Notes under the pieces: generated by a model
The model's input: only the letters and a program-made list of their open reading frames with translations
What the model was told of the DNA's origin: nothing
The model's database searches: none
Assembly: GCA_002708305.1 (NCBI GenBank)
Contig: PANE01000005.1
Span: 48,398-87,798, forward strand
DNA length: 39,401 nucleotides
Direction of reading: 5' to 3'
Origin: Rhodospirillaceae bacterium
GTDB taxonomy: Bacteria > Pseudomonadota > Alphaproteobacteria > Thalassobaculales > Thalassobaculaceae
Translations under genes and position numbers: made by a program
Shown here: in pieces, positions 1 through 8,191 of the stretch
Numbering within the stretch: position 1 is the first letter of the stretch
Layout: each line of letters begins with the position of its first letter

Positions 1-1239
1 ATTGAAGGAATGGCCGGACTTTGGTCTACTTCGCTGGGCTTTCAACACAAAAGGCTAGTTGCTGCAGCTACCAAGCAAATGGAAACACTTCCCTACTACC
101 ATTTATTTGGTGGAAAATCGCATCTTCCTAGCATTGATTTAGGTGAGAAATTAATGGGGTTAGCGCCTGCCTCCGTCTCTAAAGTATTTTTCAATAATTC
201 GGGATCAGAAGCTAACGATACAGCAATCAAGATTATATGGTACTATAATAACGCTCGCGGTCGACATCTTAAGAAAAAAATTATTGGTCGCATTAATGGA
301 TATCATGGCATAACATTGGCTGCTTCAAGCCTTACTGGCCGGCCTGTAAACCACGCAGGTTTCGATGTACCTCTCCAAAATTTTATCCATACTAATAATC
401 CACATTACTATAAATTTGGAGAAGAGGGAGAAACTGAAGAGGACTTTGCTACGCGTATGGCCGACGACTTGGATAAGATGATCATCGAGGAAGGTCCAGA
501 AACCGTAGCTGCGTTCTTTGCTGAACCCATTATGGGAGCTGGCGGTGTTGTCACTCCGCCAAAGACATATTTTGCAAAAGTCCAGGCAGTACTGAAGAAA
601 CACGATGTTCTTTTTGTTGCAGATGAGGTGATTTGTGGATTTATGCGCACCGGTAATTATTGGGCATGCGAGACATTTGATATCCAACCTGATATTTTAG
701 TTTGCGCAAAAGCATTATCATCAAGCTATCTTCCTATTTCCGGGACAATAATTAGCGATGACATCTATCAAGTTATCGCAGATGCAAGTGCCAAACTTGG
801 TGTTTTTGGACATGGCTATACATATTCTGGGCATCCGGTAGCTGCCGCAGTTGCTCTGGAAACACTTAAAATTTACGAGGAGGAAAATATTCTTGGTCAT
901 GTTCAAAGTGTTATGGGTCATTACCAGGAAAGACTTAGAGCTTTTGCTGACCACCCACTTGTTGGAGAAGTTCGTGGTGAAGGACTAATAGGCGCGACTG
1001 AACTCGTAAAAAATAAAGATACAAAGGAAGCTTTTGCCCCTGCAGAGAATGTAGGAGGTATAATCAGTGATTATTGTTTAAAACACGGATTAATCTTGAG
1101 GCCAGTAGGCGATGCAATGTGTTTCTGTCCACCGTTAATTATATCTGATAGTGAGATAGACAGTTTGTTCGATCGGTACTCTCAAGCACTAGACGAAGGG
1201 TTAGATCATCTTACAAAAGAAGGAAAAGCCGTGGCCTAG
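1..1239 (+). CDS. Class III PLP-dependent aminotransferase (5' end cut by window)
   Basis: The reading frame is open from base 1, before the first ATG at base 10, so the N-terminus lies outside the window. The protein is a fold-type I, class III (omega-amino acid:pyruvate type) aminotransferase that moves an amino group from an amine or omega-amino acid to a keto acid. Visible signatures are the NNSGSEAND cofactor-phosphate region, INGYHG, the DEVICGFMRTG motif with the PLP-ring aspartate, and the Schiff-base lysine in CAKALSSSYLPISG (codon at 709-711). The C-terminal small domain is complete and ends in a normal stop. The substrate cannot be read from sequence; putrescine, taurine, GABA or beta-alanine are all possible for this family. 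The next gene on the same strand begins 225 bases downstream. Confidence 0.9.
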   Translation: MEGMAGLWSTSLGFQHKRLVAAATKQMETLPYYHLFGGKSHLPSIDLGEKLMGLAPASVSKVFFNNSGSEANDTAIKIIWYYNNARGRHLKKKIIGRINGYHGITLAASSLTGRPVNHAGFDVPLQNFIHTNNPHYYKFGEEGETEEDFATRMADDLDKMIIEEGPETVAAFFAEPIMGAGGVVTPPKTYFAKVQAVLKKHDVLFVADEVICGFMRTGNYWACETFDIQPDILVCAKALSSSYLPISGTIISDDIYQVIADASAKLGVFGHGYTYSGHPVAAAVALETLKIYEEENILGHVQSVMGHYQERLRAFADHPLVGEVRGEGLIGATELVKNKDTKEAFAPAENVGGIISDYCLKHGLILRPVGDAMCFCPPLIISDSEIDSLFDRYSQALDEGLDHLTKEGKAVA

Positions 1240-1464
1240 AAAGCAAGAATAAAAGTTTCGTATACAATTTGACCTATGGCGGTCTTCTAGCATGTTTCCT
1301 ATCGGCATGTTCACTTATAATGAAATAGCAGAGTTACGTTGGACCGCCGTTGCTTTTCATGTAAATATCGTCGTCCATTTTGCTGAAAATTATTTGCTTC
1401 ACTCTGTAAATCGAAAATACTCGGTCTTTTAAATAAATTCGTTTTACCCAAAAGGAACCACATC

Positions 1465-2250
1465 ATGCCACGCTTGTCCGTAAACGGTATAAACCTCAAC
1501 TATCGTTTCGATGGTACTCAAGGTAAGCCAGTGCTACTTTTTTCAAACTCACTTATGTCCAACTTACATATGTGGGATGCGCAGATAGATAATCTGGCGC
1601 ATGATTTTCATATCTTACGATATGACAGCCGAGGCCATGGTCAGTCAGATGCCCCGAAAGGTGACTATACCATTGATATGCTGGCCGATGATGCGATTGG
1701 TCTACTCGATGCCTTAGGTATTGAAAAGATATATTATTGTGGCCTTTCGAAAGGCGGCATGGTTGGTCAAAGGCTAGCGACGCGCAATCCGGAAAGGCTT
1801 CACGCTGCGGTTTTATGTGCAACATCATCATATATGGGCCCTGCTAATCTGTGGCAGCAGCGTATTGATGCTGCTCGCGCGGGTGGCATGCAAAGCATAT
1901 CGGACGGCACCTTAGAGAGATGGTTCACGACCGGTTACCATGACACGCATTTATCAGAAATTTCTAAAATCAGGGAGATGATACACGCCACACCCGTGGA
2001 TGGATTTGCCGGTTGTTGTATTGCTATAAAAGACATGGATCAGCGCGAGACGATTAAAACCATTGACCTACCCATTTTGGTGATCGCCGGCGCCGAAGAT
2101 CCTGGAACGACGCCAGCAATGAATAAATTGATAGCCGATAGCATCCCTGGTGCTGAATATATTGAATTACCAGCGTCTGCGCATTTTTGTAATGTGCAGG
2201 CAGCTGCTGGATTCAACGCTACTTTAACAGACTTTCTTTTAAAGCACTAA
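1465..2250 (+). CDS. Alpha/beta hydrolase, 3-oxoadipate enol-lactonase-like
   Basis: This 261-residue single-domain alpha/beta hydrolase has the family's usual length. The nucleophile elbow is GLSKGG with Ser95, where the enol-lactonase group usually has GLSMGG. The acid is Asp212 in GAEDPGTTP and the base is His240 in SAHFCN. The segment YDSRGHGQSDAP (residues 53-64) is typical of PcaD-like and related ester or lactone hydrolases. AAGGA stands about 8 bases before the ATG. The overall pattern fits 3-oxoadipate enol-lactonase, but no other beta-ketoadipate gene is visible, so hydrolysis of another ester or lactone made by the neighbouring oxygenases is equally possible. It has no signal peptide and should be cytoplasmic. 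Confidence 0.85.
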   Translation: MPRLSVNGINLNYRFDGTQGKPVLLFSNSLMSNLHMWDAQIDNLAHDFHILRYDSRGHGQSDAPKGDYTIDMLADDAIGLLDALGIEKIYYCGLSKGGMVGQRLATRNPERLHAAVLCATSSYMGPANLWQQRIDAARAGGMQSISDGTLERWFTTGYHDTHLSEISKIREMIHATPVDGFAGCCIAIKDMDQRETIKTIDLPILVIAGAEDPGTTPAMNKLIADSIPGAEYIELPASAHFCNVQAAAGFNATLTDFLLKH

Positions 2251-2536
2251 GCATTCAAAGCGCCTACTTGTTTTACAACCCTAAAAAGTGGCTTTTAAAC
2301 CGGTATATTGGTGCTGTGTAATTAAAGGGAATGCCGTCGATGAGGCAAATACAGTGATAGCGAGAACCCGGTTTTTTTTCAAGTTATACGCTCATTTGAT
2401 AGTCGATTTTCTAGATAATGCGTCAGCCTAGGGGAGCGCTGGGTAAAACATCCACAGGATAATAATAAGTACCTTCAATATTTAGCGTAGCGAACAGCGC
2501 CGCGCCAAGTGTTCCTATACGCTGTTTATTGAGTTC

Positions 2537-3436
2537 CTAGTCCGCATCCTCTAAGATTTTATCGGGATTATTATCAAAGTCAAAGAACCTAGATTTCATT
2601 GCACGTTGATTTTCATAAATAGATCCAGTGTGCTTAGCTGTAGGATAGGGCAATCGTATAGGTGTTTGAACAAGACGGGGTTCTAACGTCGACACACCGG
2701 CTATCATGCGAGATTCGTATTCCTCCCAAGGTTCATTGAAACGCTGAAGATCCCAAGCGTCTGCAGCGGCAACTTGATAAAGTAGTAAAATTCTGTCCTG
2801 ACCTGATCGGTTCTGCTCGGACCCATGAACAGCGCGGACATGATGGAAGCTACAAGCGCCAGCTTTACCAGTAACACGGGCCGCTTTTGAAAAGTCTAAT
2901 GGACAGTCATTGGGGTTTATTGCTCCCGCAAAAGAGCCATCGGCGTGATGATCATAGGTTGGTCCTTTGTGAGAGCCCGGCATAATTAAGAGAGGACCAT
3001 TTTCCTCTGTCATATCATCTAGCATTACTCCTATAGCTAATACATCGTCATTTGTATGTGGATAAAACGCCCAATCTTGATGCCATTCCACTGGCGATCC
3101 AAATGAAGCTGCTTTAATATTTATTTTTCCTCCATGCAATCTCTGATTGACCCCTATGAGCTTATTCATGATTGATATGATATTCGGGTGTTCCACCATT
3201 TCCCGATATAAGGGATGCACTTTGAATGGTTCTTTAATACGCCGCACTCTTGGCTTGTCGGCAGAGTGAGCGGGTTCTAAATCATAGATATCATTATGAT
3301 CAGCAATCTTGCGTGATTTCTCCACAAGCTCCTCAACGACAGCCCTCATAGCCTCTACTTCAGCCATACTATACACATCGTCTACGACGATATAGCCATT
3401 TTCATGGTAGAAACCTGCATCCTTATCGTTTATCAT
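2537..3436 (-). CDS. Phytanoyl-CoA dioxygenase (PhyH) family Fe(II)/2OG oxygenase
   Basis: This 299-residue protein is the size of a typical PhyH oxygenase. The iron site is complete: His119 and Asp121 in WHQDWAFYPHT and His204 in HHVRAVHGS. Arg215 is well placed to bind the 2-oxoglutarate carboxylate. The carboxylate ligand is Asp rather than Gly or Ala, so hydroxylation rather than halogenation is predicted. The start is well supported: a perfect AGGAGG lies 6 bases before the ATG. The gene is the last of a leftward group (EamA permease, small membrane protein, PhyH), 24 bases after the membrane protein. The substrate is unknown; family members act on CoA esters, ectoine, antibiotics and other small molecules. 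Confidence 0.9.
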   Translation of the reverse strand: MINDKDAGFYHENGYIVVDDVYSMAEVEAMRAVVEELVEKSRKIADHNDIYDLEPAHSADKPRVRRIKEPFKVHPLYREMVEHPNIISIMNKLIGVNQRLHGGKINIKAASFGSPVEWHQDWAFYPHTNDDVLAIGVMLDDMTEENGPLLIMPGSHKGPTYDHHADGSFAGAINPNDCPLDFSKAARVTGKAGACSFHHVRAVHGSEQNRSGQDRILLLYQVAAADAWDLQRFNEPWEEYESRMIAGVSTLEPRLVQTPIRLPYPTAKHTGSIYENQRAMKSRFFDFDNNPDKILEDAD

Positions 3437-3460
3437 TAAAAACCTCCTGTAAATGAATAA

Positions 3461-3763
3461 TTATGACTCATCTTCTTTATTAGTATTCAAGCCTTGCTCC
3501 GGCTGTCCCAAAGCTGCCCTTTTTTTCCTTTGGCGTTTTATTCTAAAATCAGTCCACACATACATCAACAAACCTACTGCAATGCCATAACCAGAATACA
3601 AAATGAAATTCTCAAAAGTAACCGGCGGGCCTGGCACAATGTAACCAAAATGCTGAGTAATCATCAGTAAGACCGGTAAGGAAACACCATTAATTATCGC
3701 CCTACCTTTAGGAGTTTCCATCCATCTAAGTTCAGGTTCGTTGTTATCATTCCGATTATTCAT
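3461..3763 (-). CDS. Small two-helix membrane protein, function unknown
   Basis: I do not recognise this protein. It is about 100 residues with two likely membrane segments, near VSLPVLLMITQHFGYIV and FILYSGYGIAVGLLMYV. A strongly basic stretch (FRIKRQRKKR) follows and predicts a cytoplasmic C-terminal tail. An ATG five codons upstream is in frame, but the ATG used here has GAGG 5 bases before it, so the shorter form is preferred. The gene lies between the EamA permease (66 bases upstream) and the PhyH oxygenase (24 bases downstream) and is probably co-transcribed with both. A role beside the permease or oxygenase is only a guess. Confidence 0.7.
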   Translation of the reverse strand: MNNRNDNNEPELRWMETPKGRAIINGVSLPVLLMITQHFGYIVPGPPVTFENFILYSGYGIAVGLLMYVWTDFRIKRQRKKRAALGQPEQGLNTNKEDES

Positions 3764-3829
3764 AAAAGCCTCATCCAATTAGCTTGGGTCAGATCAAGAT
3801 AAAAAATTACATATTCAATACTATTTCTG

Positions 3830-4741
3830 CTAATTTGCAAACAATACCAAAACTAGAATACCAATGGCTACTAAAGACATGCCAAAAAATTCTTGTCGAG
3901 TTGGTTTTTCTCCGAAAAAAAGGATTGACACACATAAAGCAAATATGAATTCAATCTGAGCCAATGCCTTTACATATGCTATGCGTTGGATCGTCATGGC
4001 CGTAAACCAGCCGATGGATCCAATTGCACTCGTAAAGCCAACGAATAAACTGGGGCGCCAAAGCTTTATGATTGTATAAAGTTGTCTTGGCTGGGTTATC
4101 ATAATGTAAAGACCTAAACCAGTAGTTTGAAAACTGAGCACGACAACTAGCGTAATTGCTGCAGTCAATACGAAATTGTCGTCTTCAAAAGACAAGCTGG
4201 CTTCTCGAATAAAAAACGACCCCAGAGCAAACCCTAAGCCACTTAGCAACCCGATCCCAGCAGAAATATCAAAAAAGTTTTTTAAGGAATTTTGTTTTCC
4301 AAGATTAAATTTTATAGCACTGATAACGATTACACCTGATACTGAGATGAATATTGCTACCCAACCCATCAAGGATACAAATTCATTAAAAAAAATTGTC
4401 CCAATAAAAGCTGCAACCACCACTTCTGTTCTGACGTAAGTCGACCCAATCGCAAAATTTCTAAGACGAAACAAAATCATAAGAAAAGCAGTGCCGGACA
4501 GCTGACATAATGCAGCTAACCCACAAGGCAATAAAAATCCTAAATTAAATATATCAAATTCAAAAGATGTATTGGTTGTTATTAAAAACAGATACATAAG
4601 GGCGAATGGCAGTCCGAAAACAAAGCGAATCCATGTAGCTGAAAGGGCAGATAAATGTCCACTGAGATATTTTTGACCCGCATTTCTTGCAGTTTGTAGT
4701 GCCGCTGCTACTAATACTATTGGTATCCACAAATGCTCCAT
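3830..4741 (-). CDS. EamA/DMT-family permease
   Basis: This 303-residue, very hydrophobic protein has about ten predicted membrane helices in two repeated halves, the layout of the drug/metabolite transporter superfamily. Supporting signs are an early FVFGLPFALMYLFL segment, a motif near STYVRTEVVVAAFIGTIFF at the end of the first half, and a C-terminal ALCVSILFFGEKPT segment that matches EamA proteins. It should sit in the inner membrane and move a small metabolite; direction and substrate are unknown. It is 28 bases downstream of the tandem-barrel protein gene and probably in the same leftward operon. No strong ribosome binding site stands close to the chosen ATG, so the start is less certain than the family. 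Confidence 0.85.
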   Translation of the reverse strand: MEHLWIPIVLVAAALQTARNAGQKYLSGHLSALSATWIRFVFGLPFALMYLFLITTNTSFEFDIFNLGFLLPCGLAALCQLSGTAFLMILFRLRNFAIGSTYVRTEVVVAAFIGTIFFNEFVSLMGWVAIFISVSGVIVISAIKFNLGKQNSLKNFFDISAGIGLLSGLGFALGSFFIREASLSFEDDNFVLTAAITLVVVLSFQTTGLGLYIMITQPRQLYTIIKLWRPSLFVGFTSAIGSIGWFTAMTIQRIAYVKALAQIEFIFALCVSILFFGEKPTRQEFFGMSLVAIGILVLVLFAN

Positions 4742-4769
4742 TACTAAAAATCGAATCCACCCATAAAGA

Positions 4770-5402
4770 TTAAATAGATCGTTCGTATTTTCTGGCTAAA
4801 ACTCTGATCCTATTTTGGAAATGAGGTCTAATTCGTGAACTCCAAGGAGTGTTGATTGCGTTCGACCATGCATCGGTCTTCGTTACTTCCGGTTTCAGAA
4901 GATGGTAAATAGCAACATATCGATGAGTGCCTTCACAAGATTTGTAACGCCTGGCTGAAAGAACCCCGGGAACCTCTAATAGAGCGGGAATATGTTCTTC
5001 GGTATACCAGGCATTAAAATCATCCTCTTTTTCGTTGGCGACGTTTATTGCAACCATTAATAAACCACCAGATGCGTCAGGAGCCGACTCATCTCCAGGT
5101 AGAATTTGTGTACCCTCAAAACGCAGAATACGCGCACATTTTGCAGTAACCCTTTTCGACCATGGAGATAAATTATCATAGGCAATAGACTTATAAGCTG
5201 GCTCTCTTAGAACCCTAATTGCATCCAAGTCATAAGTGGCTATCGCATGTTTAGAATTGTCCACCCCGATCCATCGCTCACAACTGCCAAAACCCGGGAT
5301 TTCCTGACGTTCGGGTATATGTTCTAAATCATACCAATCATGGAACTCATCCTCGTAAGCTTCCGTAAAATCAAAAGATGCTATTAGTAATCCTTTAACC
5401 AC
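4770..5402 (-). CDS. Tandem dimeric alpha/beta-barrel (EthD-like) protein
   Basis: This protein of about 210 residues has two copies of one motif. The first reads F-HDWYDLEHIPER-EIPGF and the second F-AWYTEEHIPALLEVPGV, about 125 residues apart. This is the signature of ferredoxin-like dimeric alpha/beta-barrel proteins of the EthD type, so the chain may fold as an internal dimer. A longer form from a TTG at 5432 is possible. The GTG used here has AAGGGGG 5 bases upstream, while the TTG has its GGAG directly abutting it. No enzyme activity can be assigned; relatives bind or convert small hydrophobic or aromatic compounds. It is followed after 28 bases by the EamA permease gene. Confidence 0.75.
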   Translation of the reverse strand: MVKGLLIASFDFTEAYEDEFHDWYDLEHIPERQEIPGFGSCERWIGVDNSKHAIATYDLDAIRVLREPAYKSIAYDNLSPWSKRVTAKCARILRFEGTQILPGDESAPDASGGLLMVAINVANEKEDDFNAWYTEEHIPALLEVPGVLSARRYKSCEGTHRYVAIYHLLKPEVTKTDAWSNAINTPWSSRIRPHFQNRIRVLARKYERSI

Positions 5403-5656
5403 ACCGACCCCCTTGTTTCTTCTAAAATTCAACTCCTATGTTCAGATCATATTAGTTTTTGAGATGATCAACCTCTGCCAAAGCTTCACGTCCATCCCAT
5501 TTCTGCTCTTGAGATTTAATCACCTAGAAGATAGCAAAAAATAATTAACTTGCTTATAAATCTATAATCTCTCCACAAATACCGCATAGTAGTAAAACTT
5601 ATATCACAGACAAAAGAGGACCCGCGCATATATTGACAGTGCGTTAAGGTTATCGC

Positions 5657-6613
5657 TCAGGCCCGTTTACACAATCTGAGTTTTCGGACCCCTGCACCTG
5701 GACGATGATTTGGCATCATAAGAAGACAGTCGTTATATGATGTTTTAATTTCTAAATTTCCATCGTTGGCTATTACGGTACCAGCTTTAGGAATGATTTC
5801 CATTCCGACAAATGGTTTTATAAACTTGAAATTATCAGTAACTGCCGTGACCCCATCTGTGACATCCCACATTTCAGCAACTGGAGGGTTTTTTCCTTCT
5901 TTAGACAAGTGAAGTTCAACAAAATTGGGATCTACGATACCACTAGCCCGCAAAAAATGAAGTGCCGTATCTAACGAAGCGATTTCTGTACCCTTAGCCC
6001 AGTGCTGACCTGCCTCGACTAATAAAGCAACTTTGTTGTTCAGATCATCATTAAAGGGTGTGTATTCTATTAATCTTTTTCCAATTATATGACCTGAACC
6101 ACACATAATATGAGCAGGAAAATTTACTTTTTTTGTGAAATTTCTCTCTTTCGTTAACCCATTACAAATCATTAATGGCTTAGAGTACGTTCCCATTGAA
6201 TGAATATCGAGCAATAAATCTACTGAATCAAAAACTGGCCGTAACTCGCGCGCGCGCCGCAACTCTGCCGTTACCTCTAACCCTTCAAGCCGTTCTTCGA
6301 CCCATACTCTATTGAAATCTTCGTCAACAAATCTGGATGGTCCAGGATTTTTTGGATCAAAATTCGAATAGGCAAGGTGATTTATGAAGCCCAAAGTAAG
6401 TTTGCCCTGCGCAGGTCTGACGTTAGCTTTAAATAAATAATCAAGTGCAATGGCCCCACAAATTTCATTTCCGTGGGTAACCGCATTGATCATGACATGT
6501 GGCCCCGGCTTGCCACTATCAAAGGAAGTCACAAACTCTATTCCAATGTTACCTTTTCTATACGCTTCTATATCGGGGGCTATTAGTTCTACCGGATAAA
6601 CTTCCTCAGTCAT
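5657..6613 (-). CDS. Succinylglutamate desuccinylase/aspartoacylase-family hydrolase
   Basis: This is a zinc-dependent amidohydrolase of the AstE/AspA type, about 318 residues long. The zinc site is visible as THGNE (His47, Glu50 from the chosen start) and LLDIHSMG (His138). DEDFNRVW matches the substrate-binding Asn-Arg segment, and LLVEAGQHW carries the likely catalytic Glu. Such enzymes remove an acyl group from an N-acyl amino acid or similar amide. An ATG three codons upstream is possible, but AGGA lies about 8 bases before the ATG used here. The gene is divergent from the MFS exporter and 254 bases upstream of the EthD-like gene. It could be a DoeB-like N-acetyl-diaminobutyrate deacetylase, but no other ectoine-degradation gene is present, so no symbol is given. 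Confidence 0.85.
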   Translation of the reverse strand: MTEEVYPVELIAPDIEAYRKGNIGIEFVTSFDSGKPGPHVMINAVTHGNEICGAIALDYLFKANVRPAQGKLTLGFINHLAYSNFDPKNPGPSRFVDEDFNRVWVEERLEGLEVTAELRRARELRPVFDSVDLLLDIHSMGTYSKPLMICNGLTKERNFTKKVNFPAHIMCGSGHIIGKRLIEYTPFNDDLNNKVALLVEAGQHWAKGTEIASLDTALHFLRASGIVDPNFVELHLSKEGKNPPVAEMWDVTDGVTAVTDNFKFIKPFVGMEIIPKAGTVIANDGNLEIKTSYNDCLLMMPNHRPGAGVRKLRLCKRA

Positions 6614-6635
6614 CAAAACCATCCTAACTATTAAA

Positions 6636-6674
6636 GTTTTAACTTCAGGTTATACCAAGTACTGTTGTTAAAAC
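6636..6674. promoter_or_regulatory. Inverted repeat in divergent promoter region (possible operator)
   Basis: The 8-base arms GTTTTAAC (6636-6643) and GTTAAAAC (6667-6674) are perfect reverse complements separated by 23 bases. They lie in the 108 bases between two divergent starts, the aspartoacylase-like hydrolase and the MFS exporter. Their centres are 31 bases apart, close to three helical turns, which would suit a dimeric regulator. The region is AT-rich, so chance is a real alternative, and no regulator gene is nearby. Confidence 0.3.
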
Positions 6675-6721
6675 AAAATTTCTAAAAGTTTTCACTTTAT
6701 TAAACTACTTCTTTATTCAAA

Positions 6722-8149
6722 ATGAAACATACACTGGTCAGACATACTATGAGCCAACCTTTAGCAAGGTATATCGGATTATCAAGTATAAGTACCGGCG
6801 TTATGATTGGACCGCTTGATACATCTGTCAATATAGCGTTTCCCCATATCGTCACAGATTTTAATGAACCCATGGAGATGACCCAGTGGGTAGTAATTTG
6901 TTACGTTTTAACCTACGCAAGTTTAATGCTAATTTTTGGCAAATTAGGCGACTTATATGGACAGCGAAGAATTTTTTGCATTGGACTTATTGCAAGTATT
7001 TTTGCTCTGTTATTAATATCAACCGCAGATAGTTTTAATTTATTATTATTTTTCCGATTCCTGCAGGGGGTGGGGATAGGTCTGGTAACAAGCGTGGCGC
7101 CAGCAATGATGATCGCACTATACCCTGAAGAAAAACGAGCTTATGCCGTAGGTTTATTTACATTATTTTTTGCCCTTGGGGGCCTACTAGGACCTATTAT
7201 AGGAGGTGTATTGATCAACTTGTTTGATTGGAGGGCCGTCTTCTGGTTCAGAATTCCAATCTCTTTTCTATCGCTGATACTCGTATTATTCATACCGAAC
7301 AAACGAATAGATCCCAAACAAACAAAATTCGATTGGGTTGGAGCTATAAGTTTAGTATTTTTTCTAGTAGCATGCCTCTTAACAATAAACCAATTTCACA
7401 GTGTCGAACGCCAAGGCTTCTGGCCTGTATTGATTTATGCAAGCGTAGCTATGATCTCTATTTATGTCTTTGTAAGACAGGAAAGACGGGCTAACGACCC
7501 GATTCTCGACCTTAAAATATTCAGTAATATTAATTTCGTAATTATTAATCTTGCAAGTTGCCTTCTCTATTCAATGACTTTTTCTGTTATCTTAATAATT
7601 CCTTTTTTGCTCTATAAAACCTCTACCATATCTACGAACGAAGCAGGCTTTATTTTATCTGTTGGATTTATTGGTGCTAGTTTAGCCGGTTTAATATCAG
7701 GAAGGTTAATCGGTGCTTTGAAGTCTAATTACATCAGTTTTTTGGGGATACTTATAACAGGTATCGGCCTATCTCTAATCGGTTATACTGATCCCTCAAC
7801 AGGCTTGTTTTGGATGATTTTAGCTATATCCTTACAGGGTATTGGAACTGGACTATTTCAGTCGTCTTACCTTTTTATTGTCACCGGCTTACTGCCAGTT
7901 AGTCAGCGAGGTGTAAGCGGCAGCATAGTTATGCTCACAAGGACTATAGGGGTAGTATCTGGCGTCTCTATGCTTACCCTAGGGTTTGCTTGGTTAAATA
8001 AAATAAATCAAGAAACAGGTATCAATCCAGATGAAGTTTTTAATAAAAGCTTCCAACAAATCTTTGTGCTTGCAGGCGGCGTACTATTGTTGTTTCTTCT
8101 GGCAACATTAACTAAACCAACGATTTGGTTTGGGAAAAGTTCAGAATAA
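6722..8149 (+). CDS. MFS transporter, DHA2 (14-helix, EmrB/QacA-like) family
   Basis: This 475-residue membrane protein has about 14 predicted helices, typical of DHA2 drug:proton antiporters. Motif A is visible as GKLGDLYGQRR (near residues 74-84). The antiporter motif C region reads GGLLGPIIGG, followed by WRAVFWFRIPIS, a DHA2 hallmark (usually WRWIF-N-P). It should export a small molecule from the inner membrane using the proton gradient. Its start lacks a strong ribosome binding site; a second in-frame ATG nine codons later is possible. The ThDP enzyme begins 42 bases after its stop and is probably co-transcribed, so the pair may handle one compound. Confidence 0.88.
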   Translation: MKHTLVRHTMSQPLARYIGLSSISTGVMIGPLDTSVNIAFPHIVTDFNEPMEMTQWVVICYVLTYASLMLIFGKLGDLYGQRRIFCIGLIASIFALLLISTADSFNLLLFFRFLQGVGIGLVTSVAPAMMIALYPEEKRAYAVGLFTLFFALGGLLGPIIGGVLINLFDWRAVFWFRIPISFLSLILVLFIPNKRIDPKQTKFDWVGAISLVFFLVACLLTINQFHSVERQGFWPVLIYASVAMISIYVFVRQERRANDPILDLKIFSNINFVIINLASCLLYSMTFSVILIIPFLLYKTSTISTNEAGFILSVGFIGASLAGLISGRLIGALKSNYISFLGILITGIGLSLIGYTDPSTGLFWMILAISLQGIGTGLFQSSYLFIVTGLLPVSQRGVSGSIVMLTRTIGVVSGVSMLTLGFAWLNKINQETGINPDEVFNKSFQQIFVLAGGVLLLFLLATLTKPTIWFGKSSE

Positions 8150-8191
8150 GTTTACAACCAAAAAATAAATTGACTTAGTTGGAGCCCATAA

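Noticed and set aside
2297-2379. Possible intrinsic terminator after the alpha/beta hydrolase: arms AAACCGG and CCGGTTT followed by a run of eight T
   Set aside because: The stem is only 7 bases with a loop of 64 bases, far longer than a normal terminator loop, and no tight local hairpin precedes the T run.
2493-2526. Inverted repeat AACAGCG ... CGCTGTT downstream of the leftward PhyH gene
   Set aside because: Stem of 7, loop of 20 and no T run on the leftward transcript; too weak to call a terminator.
5634-5639. TTGACA hexamer resembling a -35 box
   Set aside because: No -10 element follows at 16-19 bases, and it lies at the 3' end of a leftward gene.
6247-6257. Alternating CG run that could form Z-DNA
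   Set aside because: It lies inside the aspartoacylase-like coding region and simply encodes Arg/Ala codons.
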